64,000 nucleotides of DNA from Gammaproteobacteria bacterium. GTDB lineage: Bacteria; Pseudomonadota; Gammaproteobacteria; Pseudomonadales; Azotimanducaceae. The notes under the pieces were generated by a model, which saw only the letters and a list, made by a program, of their open reading frames with translations, was not told where the DNA came from and ran no database searches. Below are positions 1 to 9,765 of the stretch, piece after piece. The position numbers and the translations under genes are program-made. Numbering within the stretch: position 1 is the stretch's first letter; the number at the start of each line of letters is the position of its first letter. The stretch is from positions 1 to 64,000 of the forward strand of contig JABHYO010000031.1 in NCBI GenBank assembly GCA_018656865.1, in the 5' to 3' direction.

Positions 1-1094
1 CGGGTATTGACCAGTGTCGTTGGACTTGGGGAGAAACTGCTGTAGGTTTTGCGTGCCCCGGTACTATAACTGGAGTTGTCCCCGTGTGGATTAGAGCGCG
101 GTGTTGTTAGGAAAATTTCGTTCCCCTCCAGAAAGAACATGCGCTTCTCTCTGAAGAAAGTTTCGAAGGCAGTCAGATTGACCACGACATTGTCGCTTTC
201 CACGGTACCGAAATCCGGCCTCAGTGTTGCCGTCAACTGTAGGTTCGACGACGGACGCCAGAATATGTCCATACCGGTTCGATAGTCGATTTTGGATTCT
301 ATGTGATCGTATGTGGAGGTACTGAAAGGGTAGAACGCATACTGCTGACGTGGGCTGACACCTTTCAGCTCAACCTGCTGCATAGCTGACATATACTTGG
401 CTGCGGTGAAGGGTAGTGCCGGCCACCCCCAGGTCTCATCGCGGTTGGCGACTCGGCGCATCAGGAGAACGCCCATATTGCGAGTGCCATCTGTCTCAGG
501 CATGGCCATCATTGACCAGGGTAGAAAGTACTCGGTGGAAAACCCGTCTTCAGTCTCAAATGAATTACCACGCCAGGGACCATCCCACTGGCTGGTGAAT
601 GTCTTCTCCGGCAGAAACGTACCGTCTGCCTTGGAGCCACCGAGATTGACATCCATCCACAGGCCGTAGCGTGACTCGCCCGAGGTATCCAGCATGACGG
701 TGTTGCCGTCGCGGTTGATATACATATCCCGTTTAGTCAGACGCCGCAACATGGTGCCGGAAGGCTGTTGGTTCCAGACTCCAACATAGAGTCCTTTCGG
801 GGTGTAGAGAAATTTGGCGATGGTATCGTAGACCGTGTCTTCGAGCGTGTCCGGTTCGATGACCACCATCTGGTTTACGCCATTGACCTGAGACCAGACC
901 GGTTCGTCCAGCCTGCCGTCAATCCTGATATTCGCTTCTTCCTCAGTGAACCGATTCAGTACGATAGGTTCGGCAGTGGCATGGATAGCGCCAAGACTGG
1001 CCTGCCGGACAGGTTCCTGGTCGGACGCGAGGGCGGCCTGTCCCATCAACAGGGCGAGGCCGATAATTGGTCCAGTGAAGGTGGTACTTGTCAT
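1..1094 (-). CDS. DUF5916-type outer-membrane protein with CBM9-like domain (partial, C-terminus outside window)
   Basis: The reverse strand is open from an ATG at 1094 to the window edge, about 364 codons with no stop. The first ~24 residues form a signal peptide (hydrophobic run with GLALLMGQAALA, then Ser-Asp). Residues ~45-215 read like a CBM9-type sugar-binding domain (IRIDGRLDEPVW and later EYFLPW). From ~240 the sequence matches the start of the DUF5916 beta-barrel domain (RPDFGTVESD, then FFREKRMFFLEGNEIF). Known members are 700-850 residues and predicted to sit in the outer membrane, but no reaction is established, so function is open. The strand and family call are firm; the end lies outside the window. 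Confidence 0.85.
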   Translation of the reverse strand, partial: MTSTTFTGPIIGLALLMGQAALASDQEPVRQASLGAIHATAEPIVLNRFTEEEANIRIDGRLDEPVWSQVNGVNQMVVIEPDTLEDTVYDTIAKFLYTPKGLYVGVWNQQPSGTMLRRLTKRDMYINRDGNTVMLDTSGESRYGLWMDVNLGGSKADGTFLPEKTFTSQWDGPWRGNSFETEDGFSTEYFLPWSMMAMPETDGTRNMGVLLMRRVANRDETWGWPALPFTAAKYMSAMQQVELKGVSPRQQYAFYPFSTSTYDHIESKIDYRTGMDIFWRPSSNLQLTATLRPDFGTVESDNVVVNLTAFETFFREKRMFFLEGNEIFLTTPRSNPHGDNSSYSTGARKTYSSFSPSPTTLVNT

Positions 1095-1313
1095 AGTTGG
1101 GCTTTTCAGATTCGAGCTTTCAACACGGTTGGTCAGTAACGGTGCGTTGGTGAGGTTTGCTACGAATCACTCAGAGTGCAAATATATAACGCGTGATAAT
1201 ATCTGGTCGTATTTTCATTGTTGAGCATCCGGGAGTCAAGGTCACGGACAGATGTTCATCGCGTATTCCTGCTCGCCGAACAGAATTGAGAGGTATTGCT
1301 AAGACTCTTCCTG

Positions 1314-3116
1314 TCAGGCAGCAGCCTGTTTTGCTGCTTCGAGGCGCTGCTTCAGGTCTGCCAGTTCCTGCGTCAGTTCTGCAGGGACGTGACCGTCATA
1401 GCTGGCGTAATATTCTTCGATCAGCGGGATCTCCGCCAGCCAGCCATCGACTTCGACTCGCAACAGTTCAGCGATCTGATCATCTTTGAGGCCAAGTCCC
1501 GAGAAATCGAGCGCATCAATAGAAGGCAGATTGCCGATAGGCGTCTCGACAGCTTCAGCCGAACCCTGGCAGCGTTCGAAGACCCACTTCAGTACGCGTG
1601 AGTTCTCACCGAAACCAGGCCACATAAATTTGCCGTCGTCATCCTTTCGGAACCAGTTGACGTAGTAAATCTTCGGCAGATTGACGCCTTCGGTTTGCCC
1701 GGTTCGGATCCAGTGGCCCCAGTAATCAGCCATGTTGTATCCACAGAAAGGCAGCATGGCCATAGGATCGCGGCGCAGTTCGCCGATTTTCCCGGCGGCA
1801 GCAGCGGTCTTTTCTGACGAGATGATCGACCCGAAAAAGGTTCCCTGTTGCCAGTCTCTAGCCTCATTGACAAGTGGGACGACGGTGGCGCGTCTGCCCC
1901 CGAACAAAATGGCACTGATGGGTACACCTTTCAGATCTTCCCATTCTTCGGCGATGACAGGACATTGCGCGGCGGAAACGGTAAATCTCGCGTTAGGATG
2001 GGCCGCAGGCGTGGTGGAGTCCGGGCTCCAATCGTTGCCCAGCCAATCGATCAGATGGTCGGGGGGAACATCCGTCATTCCTTCCCACCATACGTCACCA
2101 TCGTCGGTTTCGGCGACGTTGGTAAAGATGCAATCGCCAGTAAGACTGAGCATGGCGTTGGCATTGGAATCCATACCGGTGCCGGGTGCGACACCGAAAA
2201 ACCCTGCTTCTGGGTTGATCGCATTGAGTTGGCCGTCATCCCCAAATTTCATCCAGCAGATATCGTCGCCGACGGTTTCAACCTGCCAGCCTGGGATCGT
2301 TGGGATCAGCATAGCGAGGTTGGTTTTGCCGCAGGCACTGGGAAAAGCACCTGCAATATATTTCGATTCACCTTCAGGATTTGTCAATTTGAGAATCAGC
2401 ATATGCTCAGCGAGCCAGCCTTCATCGTGGGCCATATTGGAAGCGATGCGTAGAGCGAAACACTTTTTCCCTAGCAGGGCGTTGCCGCCGTAGCCGGAAC
2501 CAAAGGACCAGATTTCCCGGGTTGAGGGGAAATGTGCGATATAGAGATCTTCAGGATTGCAGGGCCAGGGGACATCTTCTCGGCCATCGTCCAGGGGAAA
2601 GCCGACGGAATGAATGCAGGGTACGAATTCGCCATCCTCACCCAATTCTTCGAGCACGGCCTGACCAACGCGGGTCATGATATGCATGCTGGTGACGACG
2701 TAGGGAGAGTCCGAGATTTCGACGCCGATATGTGCGATGGGTGAGCCAACCGGTCCCATGGAGAACGGGATGACGTACATGGTACGACCGCGCATACAAC
2801 CCTTGAAAAGACCAGTCAGGGTGCCACGCATCTCATCCGGTGCGATCCAGTTGTTGTTGGGTCCAGCATCCTGTTTGTTCTCAGAACAAATATAGGTGCG
2901 ACTTTCTACCCGCGCGACGTCGGCGGGATCAGACCGGACCAGATAGCTGTTCGGCCTCTTTTCTTCATTGAGTTTTTTTGCAACACCAGCGCTAACCAGA
3001 AGGTTCCACATGCGTTGGTATTCTTCTTTTCCGCCATCGCAAATAACAACGGCATCCGGCTCGCAGAGGGCTTTCATTTCATCAAGCCACGCCGCCAGCT
3101 TCTTATGTTTTAGCAT
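1314..3116 (-). CDS. pckG: Phosphoenolpyruvate carboxykinase (GTP)
   Basis: A 600-residue cytosolic enzyme converting oxaloacetate and GTP to PEP, CO2 and GDP, the entry step of gluconeogenesis from acetyl-CoA-derived carbon. Length matches the GTP-dependent class (about 600-620). The P-loop FPSACGKTN lies at residues 258-266 with the reactive Cys262 and Lys264; the metal-binding kinase-2 stretch VGDD is at 282-285. The start ATG at 3116 has an AGG-type ribosome site about 10 bases upstream. It appears monocistronic. In an organism equipped for fatty-acid and alkane use, this enzyme supplies sugars from C2 units. Family assignment is near certain. Confidence 0.97.
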   Translation of the reverse strand: MLKHKKLAAWLDEMKALCEPDAVVICDGGKEEYQRMWNLLVSAGVAKKLNEEKRPNSYLVRSDPADVARVESRTYICSENKQDAGPNNNWIAPDEMRGTLTGLFKGCMRGRTMYVIPFSMGPVGSPIAHIGVEISDSPYVVTSMHIMTRVGQAVLEELGEDGEFVPCIHSVGFPLDDGREDVPWPCNPEDLYIAHFPSTREIWSFGSGYGGNALLGKKCFALRIASNMAHDEGWLAEHMLILKLTNPEGESKYIAGAFPSACGKTNLAMLIPTIPGWQVETVGDDICWMKFGDDGQLNAINPEAGFFGVAPGTGMDSNANAMLSLTGDCIFTNVAETDDGDVWWEGMTDVPPDHLIDWLGNDWSPDSTTPAAHPNARFTVSAAQCPVIAEEWEDLKGVPISAILFGGRRATVVPLVNEARDWQQGTFFGSIISSEKTAAAAGKIGELRRDPMAMLPFCGYNMADYWGHWIRTGQTEGVNLPKIYYVNWFRKDDDGKFMWPGFGENSRVLKWVFERCQGSAEAVETPIGNLPSIDALDFSGLGLKDDQIAELLRVEVDGWLAEIPLIEEYYASYDGHVPAELTQELADLKQRLEAAKQAAA

Positions 3117-3337
3117 TAGATCTGACCTTTCCTATACAAAATATCTGCTTTGGAAACACCCGCATTTTAGGCAAGGTGGGTTGCGGGTTTCGAGGCCGCC
3201 AGAATACATGAAAGAGATGACTTTTTACAGCCGTCTAAGCTGTTGCTTGCCCCGTTTTCGCTCTTCAGGTCCCTCTCGGTTGTACCAAGTGACGCTGAGG
3301 GCTCCTTTCTCTGTCTGAAGTATGGGAACATGCGCGG

Positions 3338-5353
3338 ATGTCCACTCTTCAGCCAACCAGATCTCTGACTGACTACCGCCCGTATTGGGCAGAGTGCTTT
3401 GGTGTAGCGCCATTTCTGCCGACCTCTCGGGAGGAAATGGATGCCCTGGGATGGGATAGCTGTGATGTCATTATTGTCACCGGCGATGCCTATGTCGATC
3501 ATCCCAGTTTCGGAATGGCGGTGATTGGACGGGTGCTCGAAGCACAGGGGTTTCGCGTGGGCATTATTGCCCAGCCAGACTGGCGCAGCGCAGAAGATTT
3601 CATGATGCTGGGACGTCCGAACCTCTACTTTGGCGTGGCGGCTGGAAACATGGATTCCATGATCAACCGGTACACGGCGGACAGGAAAATTCGCAGCGAC
3701 GATGCCTATACCCCCGGTAATGTCGGCGGCAAAAGGCCTGACCGGTCGGTCATTGTTTACTCGCAGCGCTGCCGAGAGGCGTATTCCGGTGTCCCTATCG
3801 TTATCGGTGGCATTGAGGCCAGTCTGCGCAGAATTGCGCACTTCGACTACTGGAGCGAGAAAGTGAGGCGTTCAATTCTCTTCGATGCCAGGGCGGATTT
3901 TCTGCTCTATGGTAATGCGGAGCGGGCCATTGTTGATCTAACTCACAGACTGGCGGCCGGTGAAGCTGTTGATCAGATCACCGACATAAGAGGAACCGGT
4001 TTTATCCTGTCTGAATTGCCGCAGGGTTTTCAGCGGATTGATGAATCGAACCTGCCTGAAGAACGTGATGACAAGGTGCGGATTGTGGGTGAGGCTGCCG
4101 ACACCGTTGTCGAATTGCCTACCTGTGAGCAGGTGGAGGCCGACAAGACGCTATATGCCCATGCTTCCCGAATTCTTCATCGGGAAACCAATCCGCATAA
4201 TGCCAGGGCAATGATACAGCGACATGGCGACAGACTGCTCTGGCTCAACCCGCCACCTATGCCGCTTACCACAGACGAACTGGACTGGGTCTTCGAGCGA
4301 CCTTTTCAGCGTCTGCCCCATCCTGAGTATGGAGATGCGAAGATAGCGGCATTCGAGATGATCCGCCATTCCATCAATATCATGCGAGGCTGCTTTGGCG
4401 GATGTACTTTTTGTTCGATCACGGAGCACGAAGGCAGGATAATTCAGAGCCGGTCTGAGGAATCGATTCTACGTGAGGTGGAAGAGGTTCGAGACAAGTC
4501 ACCGGCCTTTACCGGAGTAGTATCCGACCTGGGTGGTCCGACAGCCAATATGTGGAGGCTAGGCTGCAAAGATGCTGACACCGAGAAGCAGTGCCGACGT
4601 CCCTCCTGTGTCTATCCTGGAATTTGTTCGAATCTGAATACGGATCAGCTGCCATTGGTTTCGCTCTATAGGAAGGCCAGGCAGGTCAGTGGTGTAAAAA
4701 AAGTGTTGATTGCTTCCGGCCTTCGCTATGACCTGGCGGTGGAATCACCGGAATATGTCAGAGAACTGGTGACAGAGCATGTCGGTGGCTACCTGAAGAT
4801 AGCACCTGAGCACACGGAATCCGGTCCGCTTTCAAAAATGATGAAACCCGGAATAGGGAGCTACGATAAATTCAAGGCTTTGTTTGATCAGTACTCGCGA
4901 GAGGCTGGCAAGGAGCAGTATCTGATTCCGTATTTTATCGCGGGTCACCCCGGGACCACTGATGAGGACATGATGAATCTCGCCCGCTGGTTGAAGGCAA
5001 ACGGATTTCGTGCTGACCAGGTACAGACCTTCTATCCTTCTCCTATGGCGACGGCCACTGCCATGTACTATTCAGGTCAAAATCCTTTGAGAAGAGTCGG
5101 TCGGGATTCCGAGCAAGTTACGGTTGTTAACAAGGGGCGTCAGCGCCGGTTACACAAGGCTTTTCTTCGATACCATGATCCGGAAAACTGGCCCATGCTG
5201 CGAGAGGCGCTACGCAAGATGGGTCGTAACGACCTGATCGGCAACGGCAAGGTTCATCTTGTGCCGAGGACACAGTTTGCGAGACCGGGTGCCCGTGGAC
5301 GACAGATCCTTCGCACTCAGCATACGGGTCTGCCAAAGAACCCAAAAAGGTGA
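3338..5353 (+). CDS. YgiQ-family radical SAM protein
   Basis: A 671-residue protein. The radical SAM cluster motif CxxxCxxC is Cys352, Cys356 and Cys359 ([11 protein letters not shown]). The N-terminal ~300 residues form the domain typical of YgiQ (early [19 protein letters not shown]). Downstream are a Cys-rich patch around 415-430 and the IAPEHTE motif of the TIM barrel. YgiQ proteins are widespread and their substrate is not established. The gene is divergent from pckG with about 220 bases between starts. The C-terminal ~35 residues are basic and low in complexity. The start ATG at 3338 has only a weak ribosome site. Confidence 0.92.
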   Translation: MSTLQPTRSLTDYRPYWAECFGVAPFLPTSREEMDALGWDSCDVIIVTGDAYVDHPSFGMAVIGRVLEAQGFRVGIIAQPDWRSAEDFMMLGRPNLYFGVAAGNMDSMINRYTADRKIRSDDAYTPGNVGGKRPDRSVIVYSQRCREAYSGVPIVIGGIEASLRRIAHFDYWSEKVRRSILFDARADFLLYGNAERAIVDLTHRLAAGEAVDQITDIRGTGFILSELPQGFQRIDESNLPEERDDKVRIVGEAADTVVELPTCEQVEADKTLYAHASRILHRETNPHNARAMIQRHGDRLLWLNPPPMPLTTDELDWVFERPFQRLPHPEYGDAKIAAFEMIRHSINIMRGCFGGCTFCSITEHEGRIIQSRSEESILREVEEVRDKSPAFTGVVSDLGGPTANMWRLGCKDADTEKQCRRPSCVYPGICSNLNTDQLPLVSLYRKARQVSGVKKVLIASGLRYDLAVESPEYVRELVTEHVGGYLKIAPEHTESGPLSKMMKPGIGSYDKFKALFDQYSREAGKEQYLIPYFIAGHPGTTDEDMMNLARWLKANGFRADQVQTFYPSPMATATAMYYSGQNPLRRVGRDSEQVTVVNKGRQRRLHKAFLRYHDPENWPMLREALRKMGRNDLIGNGKVHLVPRTQFARPGARGRQILRTQHTGLPKNPKR

Positions 5354-5465
5354 GTGAGAGGGCTCCCGTGTCGAGGGATAAAAAAGACTGACAGATGTGA
5401 TGGCTTGGGTTTTCACAATCATGTAATGTTGTGCCGTTTAAAGAATCGGTTAAACGGACGATCAG

Positions 5466-6218
5466 ATGGAAGAAACATTCGAGGTCAACGAACAAGCCCG
5501 TACAGAGGCTTTCTCAGGCGTATGGGATCGTCAACTCAATAAGGTTTTTGCCGATGTGGCGGGCTATTACGATCGAGCGAACGTTATCGCCAGTCTGGGT
5601 ATGCTGGGTTTGTGGTTGAAAAAGTTCGTGGCTACGATTGATGTCCGGCCGGGCGATAAGATGCTGGATGTCTGTGCCGGTACCAACGTCATGGGCATTG
5701 CACTGTTGAAAAAGGAACCAACGCTCACTGTGCAGGCGATGGATCGAAGCCCCGATATGCAACGAGTGGGAGGTGAGAGAGCCGCCAAACATGGTTTTGT
5801 TATCCAGTCAGAAATCGGCGATGTGCACAAGTTGCCGTTTCCCGACGATCACTTCGATGTGGTAACGCTGCAATATGCATCCAGGCATCTGGGTATCCGC
5901 CAGGTCAGCAGCGAAATTCTGCGTGTACTCAAACCGGGAGGGGTTTTCTATCACTGCGATATGCTTCGACCGGCGAACCCGCTGGTTGAGAAAGCCTACT
6001 ATGGGTTCCTGTGGTATACCTTGTACTTCACTTCCTGGCTTTTTGACAGCAAGGAAGATGCATTGGCCTGCCGTAAATACTTCATCGACTCTCTGAAGAT
6101 GTTCTACTCTTCAGAAGAATTGAAGGATCTACTGGAAGACGTCGGTTTCACCGACGTCGGTTACCAGCAGGTATTCGCAGGTATGGTGGCCTTCCACAAG
6201 GCAGTACGACCCGCCTAG
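5466..6218 (+). CDS. UbiE/MenG-like class I SAM-dependent methyltransferase
   Basis: A 250-residue cytosolic protein with a Rossmann methyltransferase fold. Motif I is DVCAGTN at 68-74, preceded by a YYDRAN segment like the UbiE start. The acidic post-II patch PFPDDHFDVV and the post-III segment LRVLKPGGVFYHCD resemble the quinone C-methyltransferase family. A C-terminal extension (~175-250) carries aromatic residues that could contact a lipid. A quinone or related lipid substrate is plausible but not shown by sequence. It ends one base before the stop of the convergent acyl-CoA dehydrogenase. Confidence 0.8.
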   Translation: MEETFEVNEQARTEAFSGVWDRQLNKVFADVAGYYDRANVIASLGMLGLWLKKFVATIDVRPGDKMLDVCAGTNVMGIALLKKEPTLTVQAMDRSPDMQRVGGERAAKHGFVIQSEIGDVHKLPFPDDHFDVVTLQYASRHLGIRQVSSEILRVLKPGGVFYHCDMLRPANPLVEKAYYGFLWYTLYFTSWLFDSKEDALACRKYFIDSLKMFYSSEELKDLLEDVGFTDVGYQQVFAGMVAFHKAVRPA

Positions 6219-6219
6219 C

Positions 6220-7428
6220 TTACAGGTGACTTGCACCGACGATGCTCAACACCTCGTTGCAGCCGTCCTCAATCATGGAAGCTCTGGCGTCCCGCATGAT
6301 CTTTTCGATTGGATATTCCTTGCTCAGACCATTGCCGCCAAAAATCTGCAATGCCTCACTGGCGACATCGAAGGAAACCCGGGTTGCATAGGTCTTTGCG
6401 GCGATAGCGAGGTGTAGTTGCCCCTCGGTTACGCTGTTAACTACCGTTGCCTTGCGTGCGAATGTGCTGGCGGTCTCGACCTTGCGAAACATGTCAAAAA
6501 GTCTCAGTTTGACGCTCTGATGCTGATTGATCGGCTTGCCCCCCTGGACTCGCTCTTTGGCGTACTGGTTCGCCAGATCGAAGGCTGATCTCGCGACACC
6601 AGCAAAGGTGGCACCCATCCAGGAATTTGCCATAGTCAGAGTGGCCCGCAGAACCTCGGCGTATTCATCCTGGCCGAACACCATGTAGTCCTTGGGAATC
6701 TTCACCTCGTCGAAAAAGATCTCACCCTGGGGCATGGCACGCTGACCGATCTTATTAAGCACCTTACCCCGGCTGACCCCGGGAGTGTCCAGGGGTAGGA
6801 TGGCAATACCCCCGCCTTCAAAACCTCTATCGCCTTCAATGGTGCAATAGAGCCCCATGACGGTGGCAATCGGTGAGGCGGATACCCAACTGGATTTCTG
6901 GCCTCGGATGACATAGCCGTCGCCATCGCGCTTGGCGATGCAGTTCGCCTTGATGTCTGGATCTTTGAAGTGGTCTTCGGTCATTGCAAGAGCATCGCTG
7001 CCGTGATCAGGTTCGGTGATAGCCCAGCAGCCGATCTCGCTGTTGCCGGGTCCAAATCGTTCGAGCAGCTCCGGGTTGCCCGTTGTACTGGCGAGCCAGT
7101 TAGCCATGCCACCGCCGTAGGAGCCTAAGACGAGCGCCAGACCTGCGTCTCCCCAACCCAGTTCTTCGTTGATCATGGCCTGGGTTCTCGCCATTTGAAT
7201 CGGTGTAAGTTCAGTTGCTGAAGCGGCAAACTCTGCGACACCGAGGGCGGCATATTGATCGATAACTCTCCACATTACCGAACCGGGTGCGATGGTGTCT
7301 TCCGGCGTGGGCATCTTGTCCAATTCCTGGCCTGCGGGTCGCATTACCTCTTCGGCGAATCGGTGAATAGTCTGATAAATCTCTCTTTCCACATCGGTTA
7401 GCTCCAGATCGAATGCGATGCTCGACAT
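6220..7428 (-). CDS. Acyl-CoA dehydrogenase
   Basis: A 402-residue FAD enzyme introducing a 2,3-double bond into acyl-CoA. The order is an N-terminal helical domain, a beta domain with ITEPDHGSDA and the SSWVSASP segment, then the C-terminal helical domain with FGGNGLSKEYPIEKIMRDAR, which binds FAD and closes the active site. Length is typical of the family (~380-410). It is divergent from the thiolase gene across ~148 bases, so both may share a control region. Chain-length preference cannot be read from the sequence. Confidence 0.92.
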   Translation of the reverse strand: MSSIAFDLELTDVEREIYQTIHRFAEEVMRPAGQELDKMPTPEDTIAPGSVMWRVIDQYAALGVAEFAASATELTPIQMARTQAMINEELGWGDAGLALVLGSYGGGMANWLASTTGNPELLERFGPGNSEIGCWAITEPDHGSDALAMTEDHFKDPDIKANCIAKRDGDGYVIRGQKSSWVSASPIATVMGLYCTIEGDRGFEGGGIAILPLDTPGVSRGKVLNKIGQRAMPQGEIFFDEVKIPKDYMVFGQDEYAEVLRATLTMANSWMGATFAGVARSAFDLANQYAKERVQGGKPINQHQSVKLRLFDMFRKVETASTFARKATVVNSVTEGQLHLAIAAKTYATRVSFDVASEALQIFGGNGLSKEYPIEKIMRDARASMIEDGCNEVLSIVGASHL

Positions 7429-7576
7429 GATGTTCCCCTTATATAATTTCCGATGGTGAAGTTTCGTGGTTACGCGTATCGAAGTCCACCGCCTTGGTTC
7501 ACATCAATGGCGGTGCTTTTGCCGCCAGGTTGTGTTATTAAACTGCTCTTGAGATTGAATCGGATAGGAATATCAC

Positions 7577-8818
7577 ATGAAAGCGACAATGATCGGTGGT
7601 GGGATGACGGCCTTTGGCCGGCATGCGGACCGAAACCTGAAATCACTCGTGGAAGAAGCGGTCAACCTTGCACTGCAGGACGCCGGTATTGACAAGTCTG
7701 AGATTGAGGCTGCATATGTCGGCAATGCATCCCAGGGTGTGCTTCAGGGCCAGGAAAGTATCCGTGGCCAGGTGGTTTTGCACAATATGGGTATAGGTGG
7801 CATCCCGATCATCAATGTTGAAAATGCCTGTGCATCTTCGGCGACCGCGTTGAATGGTGCCATGGCGATGGTTGCACTGGGTGAAATCCAGTGCGCACTT
7901 GTCGTTGGTATGGAAAAGATGTATTTCGACGACAGGGCGAAGGTACAACCAGCCTTCACTGGTTGTATGGATGTCGAAGTGCTTGAGGAAAGCCTTCGTA
8001 AAATGAAGGAGTCCGAAGAGAAGGCGAAAGCCGCCGCAGAGAGCGGGCAAAACGAGCCAAAGAAAGAAAAATCCGGACAGAGAACTGTGTTCATGGACGT
8101 ATACGCTCAGGCCGCCCGGGCACATATGGACAAGTACGGTACAACCCAGAGACAACTGGCTGCGGTAGCGGCCAAGAACCACTTTCACTCATCGATGAAT
8201 CCGCTGGCCCAGTATCAGCAGGACTACTCCATTGAAGAGGTTCTGGCATCTCCGGATGTAGCTTTCCCGCTGACACGCCTGATGTGTTCGCCGATTGGCG
8301 ACGGGGCAGCGGCGGCAGTTATCTGTACGCCGGAGTTTGCAAAAAAACATGGCGCGGCCCAGGACGTGGAGATTTCCTCCTGTGTGCTCAGTAGTGCTGC
8401 CATTGGTCGGCATGATGAGAGTAACCTGACGATCCTGGCGAAGAAAGCCTATGAGCAGGCCGGTATCGGTCCAGAGGATATCGATCTTGCAGAGGTACAT
8501 GACGCGACCGCTCTGGGAGAAGTCACTTGCGTAGAGAGCCTGATGTTCTGCGGTGAGGGCGAAGGAGGAGTATTCGCCGAGGCCGGTCATTCGAAACTGG
8601 GTGGTAGACTCCCCGTCAATCCGTCGGGTGGTCTGGAGTGTCAGGGACACCCCATTGGTGCAACTGGTATCAGACAGGTAGTAGAAATCTTCAATCACCT
8701 GACAGATAGGGCTGGAAAACGACAGGTTGAAGGCGCAAAAGTCGGGCTTGCCCAGAATGCTGGTGGCACCACCTCAACGGGTGAAGGTGCAATCTCAGTC
8801 ACTATTATGAAGCGTTAG
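7577..8818 (+). CDS. Thiolase / acetyl-CoA acetyltransferase (SCP2-type)
   Basis: A 413-residue thiolase-superfamily protein. The nucleophilic Cys85 sits in NVENACASSAT. The C-terminal GHPIGATG motif and the EVHDATALGE segment mark the SCP2/lipid-transfer thiolase subgroup rather than FadA. Residues ~137-168 form a highly charged Lys/Glu-rich insertion that looks like a surface loop. It probably carries out the last cleavage of beta-oxidation on branched or sterol-like acyl-CoA, which is an inference from subgroup membership. It lies divergent from an acyl-CoA dehydrogenase and upstream of a nitroreductase and a ligase on the same strand. Confidence 0.9.
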   Translation: MKATMIGGGMTAFGRHADRNLKSLVEEAVNLALQDAGIDKSEIEAAYVGNASQGVLQGQESIRGQVVLHNMGIGGIPIINVENACASSATALNGAMAMVALGEIQCALVVGMEKMYFDDRAKVQPAFTGCMDVEVLEESLRKMKESEEKAKAAAESGQNEPKKEKSGQRTVFMDVYAQAARAHMDKYGTTQRQLAAVAAKNHFHSSMNPLAQYQQDYSIEEVLASPDVAFPLTRLMCSPIGDGAAAAVICTPEFAKKHGAAQDVEISSCVLSSAAIGRHDESNLTILAKKAYEQAGIGPEDIDLAEVHDATALGEVTCVESLMFCGEGEGGVFAEAGHSKLGGRLPVNPSGGLECQGHPIGATGIRQVVEIFNHLTDRAGKRQVEGAKVGLAQNAGGTTSTGEGAISVTIMKR

Positions 8819-8852
8819 TCATTTTCGGCGTTAGCTGAAATCCAGAATCAAT

Positions 8853-8872
8853 AGCGCCTTTTGTCAGGCGCT
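8853..8872 (+). terminator. Hairpin after the thiolase gene, possible weak terminator
   Basis: AGCGCC at 8853-8858 pairs perfectly with GGCGCT at 8867-8872 around an 8-base loop, 35 bases after the thiolase stop. The following bases are GT-rich rather than a clean T tract, so intrinsic termination would be weak. It may only attenuate read-through into the nitroreductase gene. Confidence 0.3.
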
Positions 8873-8924
8873 GTTGGTTGACGCTACAATCAAATCAACT
8901 TTTAGCCAGATAAGTGGAGTATGT

Positions 8925-9722
8925 ATGGAACTTCGGGAAGCCATCGGCAGACGCCGTTCAATAAGATTTATTAACCCCTACAAGCCGGTTGAGCCGGAAA
9001 AAATTCAGGTTATGTTCGAGGCGGCCCGCATCGCTTCCCATTGGGGCAATGTGCAAAGTCTTCGTGGCATAGCCATTTTCAGGGATACTGCAAGCAAGGA
9101 ACAGCTGGATGCGCTGCAGGGCATCATCCTCGGATGGCAGATCAAGATCGCACCCTGTGTCATCGTCTGGTACCTGGACACCAATGCGGTGGATGGTCAG
9201 AGTGATCGCTTGATGAAGCTGGCAGAAGTCGGCGCTCTGGGTGTTGGCACGAAGGAAGTCAGAGAAGACGGCGTCAAGAATACGCTGCTACCCATATTCA
9301 CGGGTATGGGTGAGGTTTTGAAAACACCAGGCATCAGTGAAGTGGATTGTGGTCAGGGAATTGCGCAGGCAACACTGGCGGCATACGAACAGGGCCTTGG
9401 CACCTGCTGCCTGGGTGCAGGACCTGGAGGGACTGCCCTGATGGAGTCACTGGGTGTGCCGGAAGGAAGTCGATTACTACTGCTGCAGACCGTCGGTTAT
9501 CCGCTGGAGCATTGGGAAGCAGGTGGTCAGCGACCTCGCCTGCCGTTCGATGAGCTGTTTCACATGAATAGTTATGGCGAAAGTTTTCCACGTAGTGAGG
9601 AAGTCGTTGAGGAGCTTACGCGGGATGGCATGTTCACTCGCCCAGCACCTTTGCCGGAGCGTGATGAGGAACTACAGTTCCTGAGAGACGCGCTTGGCCT
9701 CAAGGAACCCGCAGTACTCTGA
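8925..9722 (+). CDS. Nitroreductase-family FMN oxidoreductase
   Basis: A 266-residue protein of the nitroreductase fold. The N-terminal MELREAIGRRRSIRF matches the usual FMN-phosphate-binding Arg cluster, and the C-terminal half carries the GLGTCCLGAG segment. The ATG at 8925 is preferred over an upstream GTG at 8874 because AGTGGAG precedes it by a few bases and the family homology starts there. Such enzymes reduce nitro groups, flavins or enone-type substrates with NAD(P)H; the substrate here is unknown. The neighbouring thiolase and acyl-CoA ligase suggest a reductive step in lipid or terpenoid catabolism. Confidence 0.85.
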   Translation: MELREAIGRRRSIRFINPYKPVEPEKIQVMFEAARIASHWGNVQSLRGIAIFRDTASKEQLDALQGIILGWQIKIAPCVIVWYLDTNAVDGQSDRLMKLAEVGALGVGTKEVREDGVKNTLLPIFTGMGEVLKTPGISEVDCGQGIAQATLAAYEQGLGTCCLGAGPGGTALMESLGVPEGSRLLLLQTVGYPLEHWEAGGQRPRLPFDELFHMNSYGESFPRSEEVVEELTRDGMFTRPAPLPERDEELQFLRDALGLKEPAVL

Positions 9723-9765
9723 CAAAGTGCACGACCATTTTGCTACAGAGATTTAAGGAGCCGTC

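Noticed and set aside
1732-2493. 253-codon open frame on the plus strand
   Set aside because: It is antisense to pckG, which has unmistakable motifs; composition is Ser/Pro-rich as expected for a shadow frame.
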